A stretch of 41,370 nucleotides of DNA from Acidobacteriota bacterium (GCA_003167215.1 PMTV01000030.1:1-41370); one strand, 5' to 3'; positions 26,554 through 35,701 are shown, numbered from the stretch's first letter. Numbers and translations are program-made. The notes: a model not told the origin generated them from the sequence alone.

Positions 26554-27159
26554 TTAGCCGCCGTAGGAGCCCAGAGCTTCGGCCTTCTGCGGCTGTTTTG
26601 CTTGCATCACCCACAGTCCTTCGCCGTTCGACAAATAAATCAGACCGCGGGCATCATCGGCCACAACGCTCGTAACGTCGGCGAACGTCTGCATCTGTTG
26701 TGGATTCGCCGGGTCACTCATGTTCAGAATTGTCACCGAGCGGGGCCGCGCATTAGACGAGCTTGCCGTTGCTTCTCCGATGCGAGAAGTCACCGCCAGT
26801 GTGTCGCCAACAAGTTGGAAGTCCGCCGCTTGCGCGCCGCCTGCTCCTGCAATCTTTTCGACCTTGCGCGGGTCCGCCGGTTTTGCAACGTCAAATATGC
26901 AAACGCCTGATGACGAGCTGAGCCCAACGTAGAGATATTGCTTTCCGTCCTTCTGCACCAAAAGCATCCGGGTCGCCGTTCCACCGTCGAGCTGTAAGTG
27001 CGCGATCACGCCCAAATTCGAGACAACATCCTTCTTCGCCTTCGGCTTGGCAAAGATGGATGGCGCCGCAGCAATTCCGATCGCAAGAAACACCACCACT
27101 GCTCGCGACACTGACTTAATAACCCTACCGTGTGTTTTGTCCTGCAAGCTGCCTTTCAT
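26554..27159 (-). CDS. Exported LVIVD-repeat protein, 201 residues
   Basis: The start ATG 27159 has a perfect AGGAGG 8 bases upstream. A hydrophobic signal segment follows (VVVFLAIGIAAAPSIFA). The body contains propeller-like repeats with the pattern '(L/V)YVG...GVCIFDVAKPADPRKV' and 'SVTILNMSDPANPQQM', the LVIVD signature of bacterial surface proteins. With about three repeats it is short for a full propeller, and may oligomerise or be an incomplete blade set. No enzyme motif is visible. It diverges from the GNAT gene. Confidence 0.78.
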   Translation of the reverse strand: MKGSLQDKTHGRVIKSVSRAVVVFLAIGIAAAPSIFAKPKAKKDVVSNLGVIAHLQLDGGTATRMLLVQKDGKQYLYVGLSSSSGVCIFDVAKPADPRKVEKIAGAGGAQAADFQLVGDTLAVTSRIGEATASSSNARPRSVTILNMSDPANPQQMQTFADVTSVVADDARGLIYLSNGEGLWVMQAKQPQKAEALGSYGG

Positions 27160-27377
27160 TGGTCAATCCTCCTGACTGCTCGTGCGATTTTTGATTGCTC
27201 TCGGCAGTCACTTATCCAGACACACGAAGGACCGAAAATATTCCCGAAGATTTGCCTCATCGCAGCAATACATTACGCGAGGGCGACCGCGCTCGCCGTT
27301 CCTACCGCCGGTTTATCCCGACGACGGAAGGGCTTCCTAACTTTGACCTTGCGCCCGGAGAACAATAGACTCATCCA

Positions 27378-27947
27378 ATGTCTCGCCCCCTCCATTCTTC
27401 TGTAGAAGTACCCTTCCTCGAATCAGAGCGGCTCAAACTCCGAGGCCATGGTCTGGACGATTTCGTCCATTCCGCCGCTATGTGGGCCGACCCCGAAGTC
27501 ACTCGCTATATCGGCGGCAAGCCTCTCAGCGAAGAGGAATCTTGGGCGAGATTGCTGCGTTACGTTGGCCACTGGTCGCTGCTAGGCTTCGGTTACTGGG
27601 TGGTTGAGGAAAAGACGACCGGCAATTTTATCGGAGAGATTGGATTCGCCGACTACAAGCGCGACCTGCCATCGCTCAAAGGTCTGCCGGAAATTGGTTG
27701 GGCCTTCTCCTCCCTGGTACGGGGCAAAGGCTACGCAACCGAAGCCGTCCGCGCCGTCGTCGCCTGGGGCGACGCGCGCTTCCCCTCCGCCCAAACTGCT
27801 TGCATCATTGACCCTGAGAATCTCGCCTCCATTCGCGTCGCCGAAAAATGCGGCTATCGCCAATCCCAGCTCACAACCTACAAGTCTCGACCAACCATAA
27901 TGTTCGTGCGCGAACCGCACCCGCCTCATCCGCATCCGCAACTTTAG
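27378..27947 (+). CDS. GNAT family N-acetyltransferase, RimJ/RimL-like
   Basis: A 189-residue acetyl-CoA-dependent N-acetyltransferase. It starts with the typical LESERLKLRG strand, and the acetyl-CoA loop RGKGYATEAVRAVVAWGDAR (motif A, Q/RxxGxG/A) is intact. The PENLASIRVAEKCGY segment is the motif B region of the RimJ/RimL/YdaF branch. ATG 27378 has no clear Shine-Dalgarno. Members acetylate protein N-termini, antibiotics or amino compounds; the substrate cannot be predicted. It is followed by a 499-base region without a recognised gene. Confidence 0.88.
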   Translation: MSRPLHSSVEVPFLESERLKLRGHGLDDFVHSAAMWADPEVTRYIGGKPLSEEESWARLLRYVGHWSLLGFGYWVVEEKTTGNFIGEIGFADYKRDLPSLKGLPEIGWAFSSLVRGKGYATEAVRAVVAWGDARFPSAQTACIIDPENLASIRVAEKCGYRQSQLTTYKSRPTIMFVREPHPPHPHPQL

Positions 27948-28237
27948 CCGCCCGATCTTCGCCTCGAGCTTCACCCTCTATCCTTCTCAAAATGGCCCCA
28001 GAACACGCCGTGAGACCCTTATGCTCACAACACGCACAACCTTGAAATTCGCCGAACGACATGCTAGCGTCGCGCGTGATCAAAATAGAGCAGCTTCGGA
28101 CGTGCCACCAAGGCTCAGGACAAGTGTGCCGCCCGCTCTTGGCCTCAAGTTTCCCAGCCGTAATTAAAACTTCAATTTCGAGCTTCCTTGCTGCATTTCT
28201 ACCCGGTTCTGGCCGATATGCAGAAACGGCGCCCGAT

Positions 28238-28274
28238 GGCTTGTCCCGAGCGGGTTTCGCGAAGGGGACAGGCC
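28238..28274. repeat. REP-like hairpin
   Basis: GGCTTGTCCC (28238-28247) pairs with GGGACAGGCC (28265-28274) over ten positions, one of them a G-T wobble, around a 17-base loop with TTCGCGAA inside. It resembles the widespread 'CTTGTC...GGACAG' palindromes found between genes in many bacteria. Copy number is unknown. Confidence 0.45.
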
Positions 28275-28292
28275 CAGAAAAATTCCCCGCCC

Positions 28293-28311
28293 TGGCGAAC
28301 TTAAATCGCCA
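28293..28311. promoter_or_regulatory. Candidate operator: TGGCGA dyad
   Basis: TGGCGA (28293-28298) and TCGCCA (28306-28311) are perfect arms around a 7-base AT-rich spacer. A further TCGCCA lies at 28372-28377, and AAATCGCCAAA occurs twice 66 bases apart. They sit 70-150 bases upstream of the sugar-porter start, a suitable place for a repressor site. No regulator gene is adjacent, so this is speculative. Confidence 0.3.
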
Positions 28312-28446
28312 AACTCGTGAATTTAGAAACGCCGTAACTTACAGAAAACAAACAACGGTGAACTGCTCAAATCGCCAAAATATTGAGAAATGGTCGTCCG
28401 TGTTTTTCGCCGCTTCTTCCCGCTCGCCAGAGTCAATAAAGGACAA

Positions 28447-29859
28447 ATGCCTCCGCAAAAACTGAACTCTGACGCAACCGCCGGCCTGTCCGCCAGGCAG
28501 GCGGAAAGCACCGCGTTCGTTTACATCGCCGCTGCGTTCGCCGCGCTCGGCGGCCTCCTCTTTGGCTACGACACCGGAGTAATTTCCGGCGCGCTGATTT
28601 TCATCCAGAAGAATTTTTCTCTTTCCGTGTTTCACCAGGAACTGGTGGTGAGCGTCGTTCTGGTCGGCGCAGCCGTCGCCTCCCTCACCGGCGGCCGCCT
28701 CGCCGATCAGATCGGCCGGAGAATGAATCTGGCGCTCACCTCGGTGATTTTTATCCTGGGCGCGATTATCTGCGCCGCCGCCAGATCGGAAGTCACGCTG
28801 ATCCTGGGCCGCACCATCGTCGGCATCGGCATCGGCCTCGCCAGCGCCACCGTTCCGCTCTACATCTCGGAAGTCTCTCCCGCAAAAGCGCGCGGCTGGC
28901 AAGTCTCTCTCTTTCAACTGGCCATCACCATCGGCATCCTTGCCGCCTATCTCGTCGATTATGCTTTCGCCCAGTCCGAGCAGTGGCGCTGGATGCTCGG
29001 CCTCGCCGTAATTCCCGGCGCCATCCTCGGACTCGGAACTTTGTACTTACCGGAAACGCCGCGCTGGCTGGTTAAAAATGGTCAAGGTGAAAAAGCGCTC
29101 GGCGTATTGAGAAAAATTCGCGGCACTCAAAGTGTTGAAGAAGAATTTAGAGAAATCCAGGATGCCGCCTCGCGATCGGAAGAGCGCGGCCAATGGTCCG
29201 ACCTCTTAAAAGCTTCGATTCGCCCCGCGCTCATCGTCGGCATCGGCCTCGCCGTATTTCAGCAGGTCACCGGAATAAACACGGTAATTTACTACGCCCC
29301 CCAGATTATTCGCTCCGCGGGGATCTCTTCAGCCTCCGGAGCAATTCTGGCTACCGCCGGAATCGGCGCGGTAAACGTCATCATGACTCTTGTTTCCATG
29401 TGGCTCATCGACCGTGTCGGACGGCGGATATTGTTGCTAACCGGAATTGCGGGCATGGCCGTTACGCTCGGCATTCTCGGTTTCATCTTCCGCGAGTCAG
29501 CTTCAGCGCATGACGCCGCGTTCGGTCAACTCGCCGTGATCACACTGATGGCATACGTGGCTTTTTTCGCGATAAGCCTGGGCCCGATTTTCTGGCTTCT
29601 CATTTCTGAAATCTACCCGCTAAAAGTGCGGGGCTCGGCCGAGGGAACTGCGGCCTCTTCGAACTGGGCGGCAAACTTTGTGGTCTCGCTCACTTTCCTC
29701 ACCCTGGTGGAAAAGTTCGGTCCTACTTGGACTTTCTGGCTCTACGGTGTTCTCTCCATCGCCGCGTGGGTCTTCTCCTACAAGCTCGTGCCCGAAACCA
29801 AAGGCCGCACCCTGGAAGAAATCGAAGCCTTCTGGCACCGCGATAAATCCGACGCATGA
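28447..29859 (+). CDS. Sugar porter family MFS transporter (XylE/GlcP-like)
   Basis: About 470 residues, 12 transmembrane helices. Family signatures are GGLLFGYDTGVISGALIF in helix 1, DQIGRR in loop 2-3, PETPRWL after helix 6, QQVTGINTVIYYAPQI in helix 7 (sugar-contact residues) and PETKGRTLEEIE at the C-terminus. It should take up a hexose or pentose, usually with protons. The frame is open from ATG 28390, but ATG 28447 is preferred because AAAGGA lies just upstream and it gives the usual length. A palindrome (28484-28505) encodes part of the N-terminal tail before helix 1. The gene converges with the VWA gene, 41 bases apart. Confidence 0.92.
   Translation: MPPQKLNSDATAGLSARQAESTAFVYIAAAFAALGGLLFGYDTGVISGALIFIQKNFSLSVFHQELVVSVVLVGAAVASLTGGRLADQIGRRMNLALTSVIFILGAIICAAARSEVTLILGRTIVGIGIGLASATVPLYISEVSPAKARGWQVSLFQLAITIGILAAYLVDYAFAQSEQWRWMLGLAVIPGAILGLGTLYLPETPRWLVKNGQGEKALGVLRKIRGTQSVEEEFREIQDAASRSEERGQWSDLLKASIRPALIVGIGLAVFQQVTGINTVIYYAPQIIRSAGISSASGAILATAGIGAVNVIMTLVSMWLIDRVGRRILLLTGIAGMAVTLGILGFIFRESASAHDAAFGQLAVITLMAYVAFFAISLGPIFWLLISEIYPLKVRGSAEGTAASSNWAANFVVSLTFLTLVEKFGPTWTFWLYGVLSIAAWVFSYKLVPETKGRTLEEIEAFWHRDKSDA
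28484..28505. repeat. Palindromic element inside the transporter N-terminus
   Basis: GCCTG-TCCGC-CAGGC (28484-28498) and the overlapping TCCGCC-AGGCA-GGCGGA (28489-28505) form alternative hairpins. The bases encode the tail residues AGLSARQAE of the sugar porter, before the first helix. The sequence resembles GC-rich intergenic palindromes and may have inserted in frame. Confidence 0.4.
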
Positions 29860-29900
29860 ACGTTGTGAAAATGTACTCGGGACGCAACGCGAGCGCGCGT

Positions 29901-32219
29901 TTAGCGCGATGGCGGCTTGGGTGTTTCAACGACGGGAGCTTGGTTCGCAGGACTGGCCGTGGGATTCGGCGTGCTGGACGGCGTCGGTGGGTACTGCAAC
30001 GCCAGGTAAGCGCGGCTGAACGCGGAGTGCTGTGTTCCGGGCGCGATGACAACCGCCTGCACGGTGTAGCGTCCGCCCTGCAGCTTCGCCAGAGGCAAGC
30101 TGATACGGAACGACGCCGTGTACTTCTTCGGATCCACTTCCGAAGGCGCCAGCAAGGGGGTCGCATTCACCTGCAACCCGTTCCGAAAAAAAATCAATCC
30201 CGCTCGAAGAGAGTTTCCGTCGAACGCTTCTTTGTTTTCGGTTTTTTCCGGAAAGTAAGCCTGGAAGAAAACATAGAGCGTCTGGCTCTGCGTGAACAAC
30301 CGCGTCACGCTGGGGACGATCGTTTCCCCGTTGATTTCGAGCGGCGAGTTCGCGAGCTTGGCCCGCACTCCCTGCCCTTTGGTCTGGACCTCCGATGATT
30401 TCTGAACCGGCACAAGCTGGCTGGAAAGCAGCACCGAGCTCAACGTCATCTTGCCCGGCTGCGCCGCCGGCACCGAAAGATTTTGCTCGAACGTGCCGAT
30501 CTTCCCCGACTCATTTTCGCGCGCAACAAATTTCAGCCGATAATTTCCCGGCGCGAGCACGACGCCGCCCTGATACAGCAGATTCTTTTGATTTATTTGC
30601 TGAAACCGCTCGGGGTCGAGGTTCACTTGTGTCGTGTCGCGCAGTTGTGCAACCGCTTGGCCGGAGGGAACCGCGCGGACATCGACAGCAAAATCAAATT
30701 CGGCTTCCCGCTTTCCATGCTTTTCAGCCCAATCGAGCGCGCTCGCGGAAATCTTGGCTGCGACGGGAACGTAGGTCTGCTGCTCGCTCAGTCGAAACAT
30801 CCCAGTCTCGACCGCAACCGGGAGCTCGACGACAGGGTTGTCCGAATTCACCGCATTGGCTAGCTGCTGATCGCGATCTTCCTTTTCCAAGTGCTGGAAA
30901 TCGCGCGGCGCGTAATAGCCCTCGCGGTAACGGATGTGCGCGCCCGGCGCGCTGACCTTCACGCGAATCGCGCGCCAGCGCCCATCGCGTTTCACATCGG
31001 CGCCCAGACGGTAGCCGATCAGGTAGTATCCGGTGTTGTCCTGCTGAATCTTCGGGAACGCCTCGCTGAGATCCCCCAAATCAAAAAAGGCTTTCCCGCC
31101 CGTATCGGTGGAAAGAGTGGCGAGCGTGTCGCGCGAATCTTCGCGCTGGTCGGTCTGGTGAAACACGGAGGCGCCGGTGAACATCGAAGTCCCAGTGGCG
31201 GCGTTCGTGGTGGTATCCCCACCCGGCGGGGCTGCAAACAATCCGCGCGAGTCGATCGAATAGATCGAAACGTCAGCGCGATTTGCAGCATCGGTAGCGG
31301 CTCGCAGCTGCGTGCGGTTTTCTTCGCCGGTTTGGGTAATGCCGCCGGTGAACTCGACGAGCGCCTTTCTTCCCGGAATTCCGCCGAGAACATTCGCCAA
31401 ACCTTCCACAGCGGCGAGTTTCTGGTCGGTGTTAAAGACGTTGAATTCGGTCTCGTCAGGCGTGAAGGCCGCTCCGGTATACTCCTGAACGTCGTACTCG
31501 CCGTTTTCTGCCGCAGCGTAGAGAGGGCTGGCGAGGTCGGACGAGCTGTTGGCGGTCAATTGCGCGATGGCCTTGTTGATGGTCGCGCGATCGTTGGTGA
31601 AATTTGCGAGCACGGTGATTCTTGTGGAAAAAGCGACGACGGCGACGACGTCCGCTTTAGTCATCTGCTGCTTGACGAATTTCTGCGCTGCGTCATGCGC
31701 GCGGATCAGATCGTCGGCCTGCATGGAGGTTAGATCGAAGAAGAGAACAATCAGGCGGCGATCGCGCAGTTGGTCGCTGATCGCTTCCGCGGATGGCACG
31801 GTCGGCCCCTCATTATCGACCGGGACGACAACGGGTTTAGCGTCCTCTGCTCCCGCGGCTTCGATGCTTTCTATGTCTGCGTAAGAAAAACTGGAAATAT
31901 CCTGCCGCTTGCCGTTATCCGTGACGACGAATTGGTCCGCACGCAATCCCTTGATAGGCTTGCCGGATTTGTCTGTCACTTCGACGTCAATGCGAACCAG
32001 ATCCGATGATGTGCGGAGGACCGAAACCGAGTTTTGTTTGGAAGACTGAGGCGAACCGGGCACTGAAGCGGGCATGGGGACGGCGACAGGCGCAGACTGG
32101 TTTGTGGAAGGCTGGGCCGAGGGATTGGCAGATTGCTGCGGAGACTGTGCCAGGGCCAATCCTGCTACCAGGAACCCCACAACCAAGGGAGGCGCGATTG
32201 TGCGAGCGAATTTCCTCAT
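29901..32219 (-). CDS. Exported VWA-domain protein, TIGR03436 'VWFA-related Acidobacterial domain', long form
   Basis: A 772-residue protein with a signal peptide (VVGFLVAGLALAQ) and a Ser/Pro/Gln-rich stretch to residue 65. A short beta domain follows (VRIDVEVTDKSGKPIKGLRADQF, about 75-115), typical of this family, then the VWA domain from about 155 to 400. The metal site is degenerate: FDLTSM (Asp162) replaces DxSxS, and FTGG replaces the later SDG. The C-terminal half (about 440-740) has beta-rich segments, with a Pro-rich tail. ATG 32219 overlaps the stop of the upstream barrel gene (TGATG), so translation is probably coupled and the two products are likely to work together at the cell surface. 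Function of the family unknown. Confidence 0.88.
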   Translation of the reverse strand: MRKFARTIAPPLVVGFLVAGLALAQSPQQSANPSAQPSTNQSAPVAVPMPASVPGSPQSSKQNSVSVLRTSSDLVRIDVEVTDKSGKPIKGLRADQFVVTDNGKRQDISSFSYADIESIEAAGAEDAKPVVVPVDNEGPTVPSAEAISDQLRDRRLIVLFFDLTSMQADDLIRAHDAAQKFVKQQMTKADVVAVVAFSTRITVLANFTNDRATINKAIAQLTANSSSDLASPLYAAAENGEYDVQEYTGAAFTPDETEFNVFNTDQKLAAVEGLANVLGGIPGRKALVEFTGGITQTGEENRTQLRAATDAANRADVSIYSIDSRGLFAAPPGGDTTTNAATGTSMFTGASVFHQTDQREDSRDTLATLSTDTGGKAFFDLGDLSEAFPKIQQDNTGYYLIGYRLGADVKRDGRWRAIRVKVSAPGAHIRYREGYYAPRDFQHLEKEDRDQQLANAVNSDNPVVELPVAVETGMFRLSEQQTYVPVAAKISASALDWAEKHGKREAEFDFAVDVRAVPSGQAVAQLRDTTQVNLDPERFQQINQKNLLYQGGVVLAPGNYRLKFVARENESGKIGTFEQNLSVPAAQPGKMTLSSVLLSSQLVPVQKSSEVQTKGQGVRAKLANSPLEINGETIVPSVTRLFTQSQTLYVFFQAYFPEKTENKEAFDGNSLRAGLIFFRNGLQVNATPLLAPSEVDPKKYTASFRISLPLAKLQGGRYTVQAVVIAPGTQHSAFSRAYLALQYPPTPSSTPNPTASPANQAPVVETPKPPSR

Positions 32220-35200
32220 CAGAAGTTATACCGGATCATAACATCCATGGTGCGCATCGATCCCGCGCTGGTCACGCGGCCGAATGATGACGAGCCCAGT
32301 GTCGCAGAAAGCCCAGAAAAACTAGGCGTATTGGAAAGATTTTGGACTTCCCAGCGAACGTCCAAGTGATGCCGCTCTTGCGGGCCGAACCGAAAAGATT
32401 TCGCGAGCGACGCGTTCCAAGAGAATTTGCAGGGTCCCTCAATTGCGCCGCGGTGCTCGTCGCCATAAGTGGTGGGAGCGGGCGTGGTGAAAGCGGCGGT
32501 GTTGAAAAAATTGAGCGGTGCCCCTCCGCAAATGCCTACGTTCGGATTGCCGACCTGTTGTGCGCGGAGCGAAAAACTCGCTCCTGTTCCATTGTCGGAC
32601 GCAGTGCCGCCGAGGTAAGCCGTAACCGGCGTTCCTGTTTGCCAAGTTACGATGTTCTGAAGCCGCCAATTGCCGAGAACGTGTTCGGCCCATCCGCGGT
32701 TTCCATAGCGATGGCGCTCGCCGAAGGGCAATTCGTACACGGAGAAAAGGCGGGCTTGATGGCGGACATCAAATGATGAGAGTCCACGCTCCGCGGCAAA
32801 ATTGCCGTCTTGCTGAACTACGATCGGCGTGGTGCCGCCAATCGTGCTGGCGTTATCCAGCGATTTGGCAAAGGTGTAGAACGCCTGCACGGAAACACCC
32901 TTCGTGAATCGGTGAACCAAGCGCACTTGAAGGGCGTTGTATATCGAATTCGCGCCGGATTGATCGTAATAAAAGCTATTGGCATTTGGGATCTGGAGAG
33001 CGTTTTGCGTGTTCAGCGGGCTGGTACCCAGAGGAGCCCGATTCGGAGCGCGGAGCAGATCCAAATTTGTTCCCTTAGTGCCGGTGTAGGTCAGATCCAA
33101 AATCCAATTCTGAGTGAACGATGTCTCAGTGCCCAAGGTCCAAATCTGTGCGCTTCCGTTTTTGTAAAACTGGTTAACGCCACCCTTATTGGAGATGGTA
33201 CTGCTCCCCGGAAAACCATTTTGCAGCGTGAGAACCTGCGTGGCTGAGGTAATGAGGTTCTCCGATGTGGCGAAGGGCGGTTCATATGCGAGATATTGCT
33301 GCGCGAGAGTGTTGTAAATCGCTTCGTTGTAGAAAATCGAGTATCCGCCGCGAACGACGGTCTTGGGCTTGATCATTTTCGGCACCCAGGCGAATCCAAT
33401 CCGCGGCGCCCAATTTCCGTAATCGCCGTGGACGAGAGCCTGTGGGTAGCGGCCGTCAAACATTCCCAGCCCACCAGGCGTGACCACGTCAACTTGCGTG
33501 GCCGTGGAATTCAAATCGAGATTAGCGATCTGGTTGTTCTCTTCTACCGGGGGCGTACCGGCCTCGTAGCGCAGCCCGAAAAGAAGAGTGAGTTGCTTGT
33601 TCACTCGCCAGTCGTCCTGGGCATACGTAATAAAATCCCAACTGCGCAGATAGATGTTAGGCCCAAATTGTACGGTCGTGCTGTAAGGCAGACCCAAAAG
33701 GAAATCGGCAATCTCGTAGAAGGGCTCGGTCTGAGGACTGAGCGGTACAGGCTGGCCAGTCGAAGTCAATTGTGACGTCATCACACCGGTAAAATTAAAT
33801 AAGCCTCGCGGCTGAGGATTGGATTCGGAGTTGAGTTGGATGCGGCGTACCTCGCCCCCAAAGGTCATTGTGTGTTTCCCGTGAACCCACTTCAAACTGT
33901 CCCCCAGGCGGAACGTCTGGTTGCGAACGAGCGAGGGAACCGGATCGTTCAACCCGGAAAGGCTGGTGAAACTGATCGCGGGAATGCCGAAAGTGAGTGG
34001 ATCAGTAGAAACCCCGGTAATTCCGAGATTTCCTGCGATGTTGTTCTTGAAGGAATTATCGCTGAGTATTTGAGTGCGACTCCGGCTCCAGTTCAGCTGC
34101 GTGCTTTCCACGAGGTGCGGGCTCCAGTTGTGCGAAAGCCCCAGAGTCACGGACTGATTCAAACTTGATTGAGTGCCGGCCGTGTCCGGAAAATTGCCGA
34201 AGGTGTTCTGCCGCTGGGAATTCAGATTGTAAGCCCCGTTCAGGCTGAACTTGGAATTGATGGTGTGAATCACGTGGAGGTTCAAAATGTCGTTGTTTAT
34301 CGGCACGGTCGTTTGCAACAAAAAGTTTTGCACGCTTCCGGGCAGATTCGCCATGGGATAAAAGGCGAGGAGCCCCGCGGCAGCGGAATTTATTGTCGGA
34401 ATTTGGCAGCCGTTGCCAAGAGGAGTGCGCGGGCCGGTGAAATTCGAAAATGGATTGAATATCGTAATCCCGAGGCCGCAGAAGTCTCCGGTGCGTTCAG
34501 CCGCCGTAGGCACGGTGGAATAAGTGTCTAGTGCACTCGATTGAATCTCATGCTGGTAATTGATAAAGAAATATGTGCGGTCGCTGCCATTATAAATGTG
34601 AGGGATTTTTAGCGGGCCCCCTAAATTGCCACCAAAGCGCTCGTCGTAAAAGCTAGGCTTAGGAACCTGGTTTCCCGTAATCGAATACGGTTTGGCATCC
34701 AGCGCGGAATTCGAATAGCGGTCGTAAAAACTAAATCGAACGCGATTCACCGTTTGACGGCCCAATCTTCCTCGCCCTCCAAACATTCCTCCGCCACCGC
34801 CTCCACCGGGGCCACCGGGCCCTCCTGGACCGCCGGGACCTCCCGCGCCGCCTTGGCCGAAAAGTTGTCCACCGCCGCGACCACCAGGACTGCCGCCAGG
34901 AGTGCCGGGGACTATTCCGCCGAGGCCGGAACTTCCGGGGCCGCCGCTCATGAGGCTCTGGCCCACGGTTCCTTGCAACAAGAAAGAATCGGACGTCGCA
35001 TTTGAATTATTGCCGGCCGAAAGCGCGAGTCCTGCCTGAGACCCTTCGTTCCCGGAGGCGTTCGTTTCCGTTGCTTGCGGATTTGTTCCTTCGCCCATCA
35101 ATTCGGTCTGCTCGAAACCGCCCCCTGCCAGGCCTGCACTGATCGCATTGGTAACTCCCGCAGGCAATTGTCCTCTACCTCCGGGTCCTCTCCCCGCGCC

Positions 35201-35701
35201 TGGCGTGTTCGAACCTGAAGCATTTGCGGAATTCGCGGCGTTCTGACCACGAGCCTGCCTGTTTCCGGGCGAGCTTGGCCGATTTGAGGAAGGATTTCCG
35301 GGAGTCGCCGAGAGCTCTGCAAGGGTTGCGACGCGCAGAATGACCGGAATTGGCCCTGGAGGAACAATGGGAACTTCAACAACGAGCGATGATTGGACAA
35401 ATCCGAGCTGACTTGCCTCTATTCGATATTTCCCGTCGGCAATCTGCGGAAATTCAAACTTGCCGGTTTGGTCGGTCCAGCTCATCCACACTTTATTTGT
35501 GACGGTGTCAACCAAGCGCACCGTAGCACCCGGAACGGGTGTGCCTTCGGATGTCCGGACGATTCCAATGACTGCTGATGGCGGGTTTGCAGACTGCTGA
35601 GCCGAGCTCGCATGCGCCGACGGCAGCCAAAATAAAAAAAACACCAGTAGTTGTGCAAAAGGCAAGCTGCGACTCGAACATCCTCGAGCCTGTGACTTCA
35701 T
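32219..35701 (-). CDS. TonB-receptor-like outer-membrane barrel with carboxypeptidase-regulatory domain and Gly-rich linker
   Basis: About 1160 residues from ATG 35701 (GTG 35719 is also open). Order: signal peptide to about residue 34; a CarboxypepD_reg-like beta-sandwich (SAVIGIVRTSEGTPVPGATV, about 43-125); a low-complexity Gly/Asn/Pro linker (about 130-315) with many GGPGGPGG units; then a large barrel (FSFYDRYSNSALDAKPYS onward) ending in RTMDVMIRYNF with a terminal Phe. Within the linker only SDSFLLQGTVGQSL resembles the family; no ordinary TonB plug is evident. Such Oar-like barrels are much expanded in Acidobacteria and may import polymers or act in adhesion. The stop overlaps the start of the VWA gene by one base. 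No clear Shine-Dalgarno is seen. Confidence 0.88.
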   Translation of the reverse strand: MKSQARGCSSRSLPFAQLLVFFLFWLPSAHASSAQQSANPPSAVIGIVRTSEGTPVPGATVRLVDTVTNKVWMSWTDQTGKFEFPQIADGKYRIEASQLGFVQSSLVVEVPIVPPGPIPVILRVATLAELSATPGNPSSNRPSSPGNRQARGQNAANSANASGSNTPGAGRGPGGRGQLPAGVTNAISAGLAGGGFEQTELMGEGTNPQATETNASGNEGSQAGLALSAGNNSNATSDSFLLQGTVGQSLMSGGPGSSGLGGIVPGTPGGSPGGRGGGQLFGQGGAGGPGGPGGPGGPGGGGGGGMFGGRGRLGRQTVNRVRFSFYDRYSNSALDAKPYSITGNQVPKPSFYDERFGGNLGGPLKIPHIYNGSDRTYFFINYQHEIQSSALDTYSTVPTAAERTGDFCGLGITIFNPFSNFTGPRTPLGNGCQIPTINSAAAGLLAFYPMANLPGSVQNFLLQTTVPINNDILNLHVIHTINSKFSLNGAYNLNSQRQNTFGNFPDTAGTQSSLNQSVTLGLSHNWSPHLVESTQLNWSRSRTQILSDNSFKNNIAGNLGITGVSTDPLTFGIPAISFTSLSGLNDPVPSLVRNQTFRLGDSLKWVHGKHTMTFGGEVRRIQLNSESNPQPRGLFNFTGVMTSQLTSTGQPVPLSPQTEPFYEIADFLLGLPYSTTVQFGPNIYLRSWDFITYAQDDWRVNKQLTLLFGLRYEAGTPPVEENNQIANLDLNSTATQVDVVTPGGLGMFDGRYPQALVHGDYGNWAPRIGFAWVPKMIKPKTVVRGGYSIFYNEAIYNTLAQQYLAYEPPFATSENLITSATQVLTLQNGFPGSSTISNKGGVNQFYKNGSAQIWTLGTETSFTQNWILDLTYTGTKGTNLDLLRAPNRAPLGTSPLNTQNALQIPNANSFYYDQSGANSIYNALQVRLVHRFTKGVSVQAFYTFAKSLDNASTIGGTTPIVVQQDGNFAAERGLSSFDVRHQARLFSVYELPFGERHRYGNRGWAEHVLGNWRLQNIVTWQTGTPVTAYLGGTASDNGTGASFSLRAQQVGNPNVGICGGAPLNFFNTAAFTTPAPTTYGDEHRGAIEGPCKFSWNASLAKSFRFGPQERHHLDVRWEVQNLSNTPSFSGLSATLGSSSFGRVTSAGSMRTMDVMIRYNF

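Larger units (their letters stand above)
27948..28446. other. Intergenic region between the GNAT and sugar-porter genes
   Basis: No convincing gene is seen. The open plus-strand frame at 28061-28465 has no family features and overlaps the transporter start. The region carries the hairpin at 28238-28274 and TGGCGA-type dyads at 28293-28311, with a repeated AAATCGCCAAA at 28303 and 28369. These are possible control sites for the transporter. Confidence 0.5.

Noticed and set aside
25427-26614. 395-codon open frame on the minus strand across the polysaccharide deacetylase
   Set aside because: It is an antisense shadow. The plus strand encodes a signal peptide and intact NodB motifs, whereas this frame shows no recognisable domain.
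28061-28465. 134-codon frame before the sugar porter
   Set aside because: No domain, signal or Shine-Dalgarno is seen, and it overlaps the transporter start. The region looks intergenic.
30891-31733. 280-codon plus-strand frame within the long VWA gene
   Set aside because: No ribosome site or domain is seen, and it overlaps the well-supported VWA domain on the other strand.
34780-34960. Repetitive GGN-rich DNA, considered as a tandem repeat or CRISPR-like array
   Set aside because: It is in-frame Gly/Pro-rich coding sequence of the barrel linker; there are no regular repeat/spacer units.
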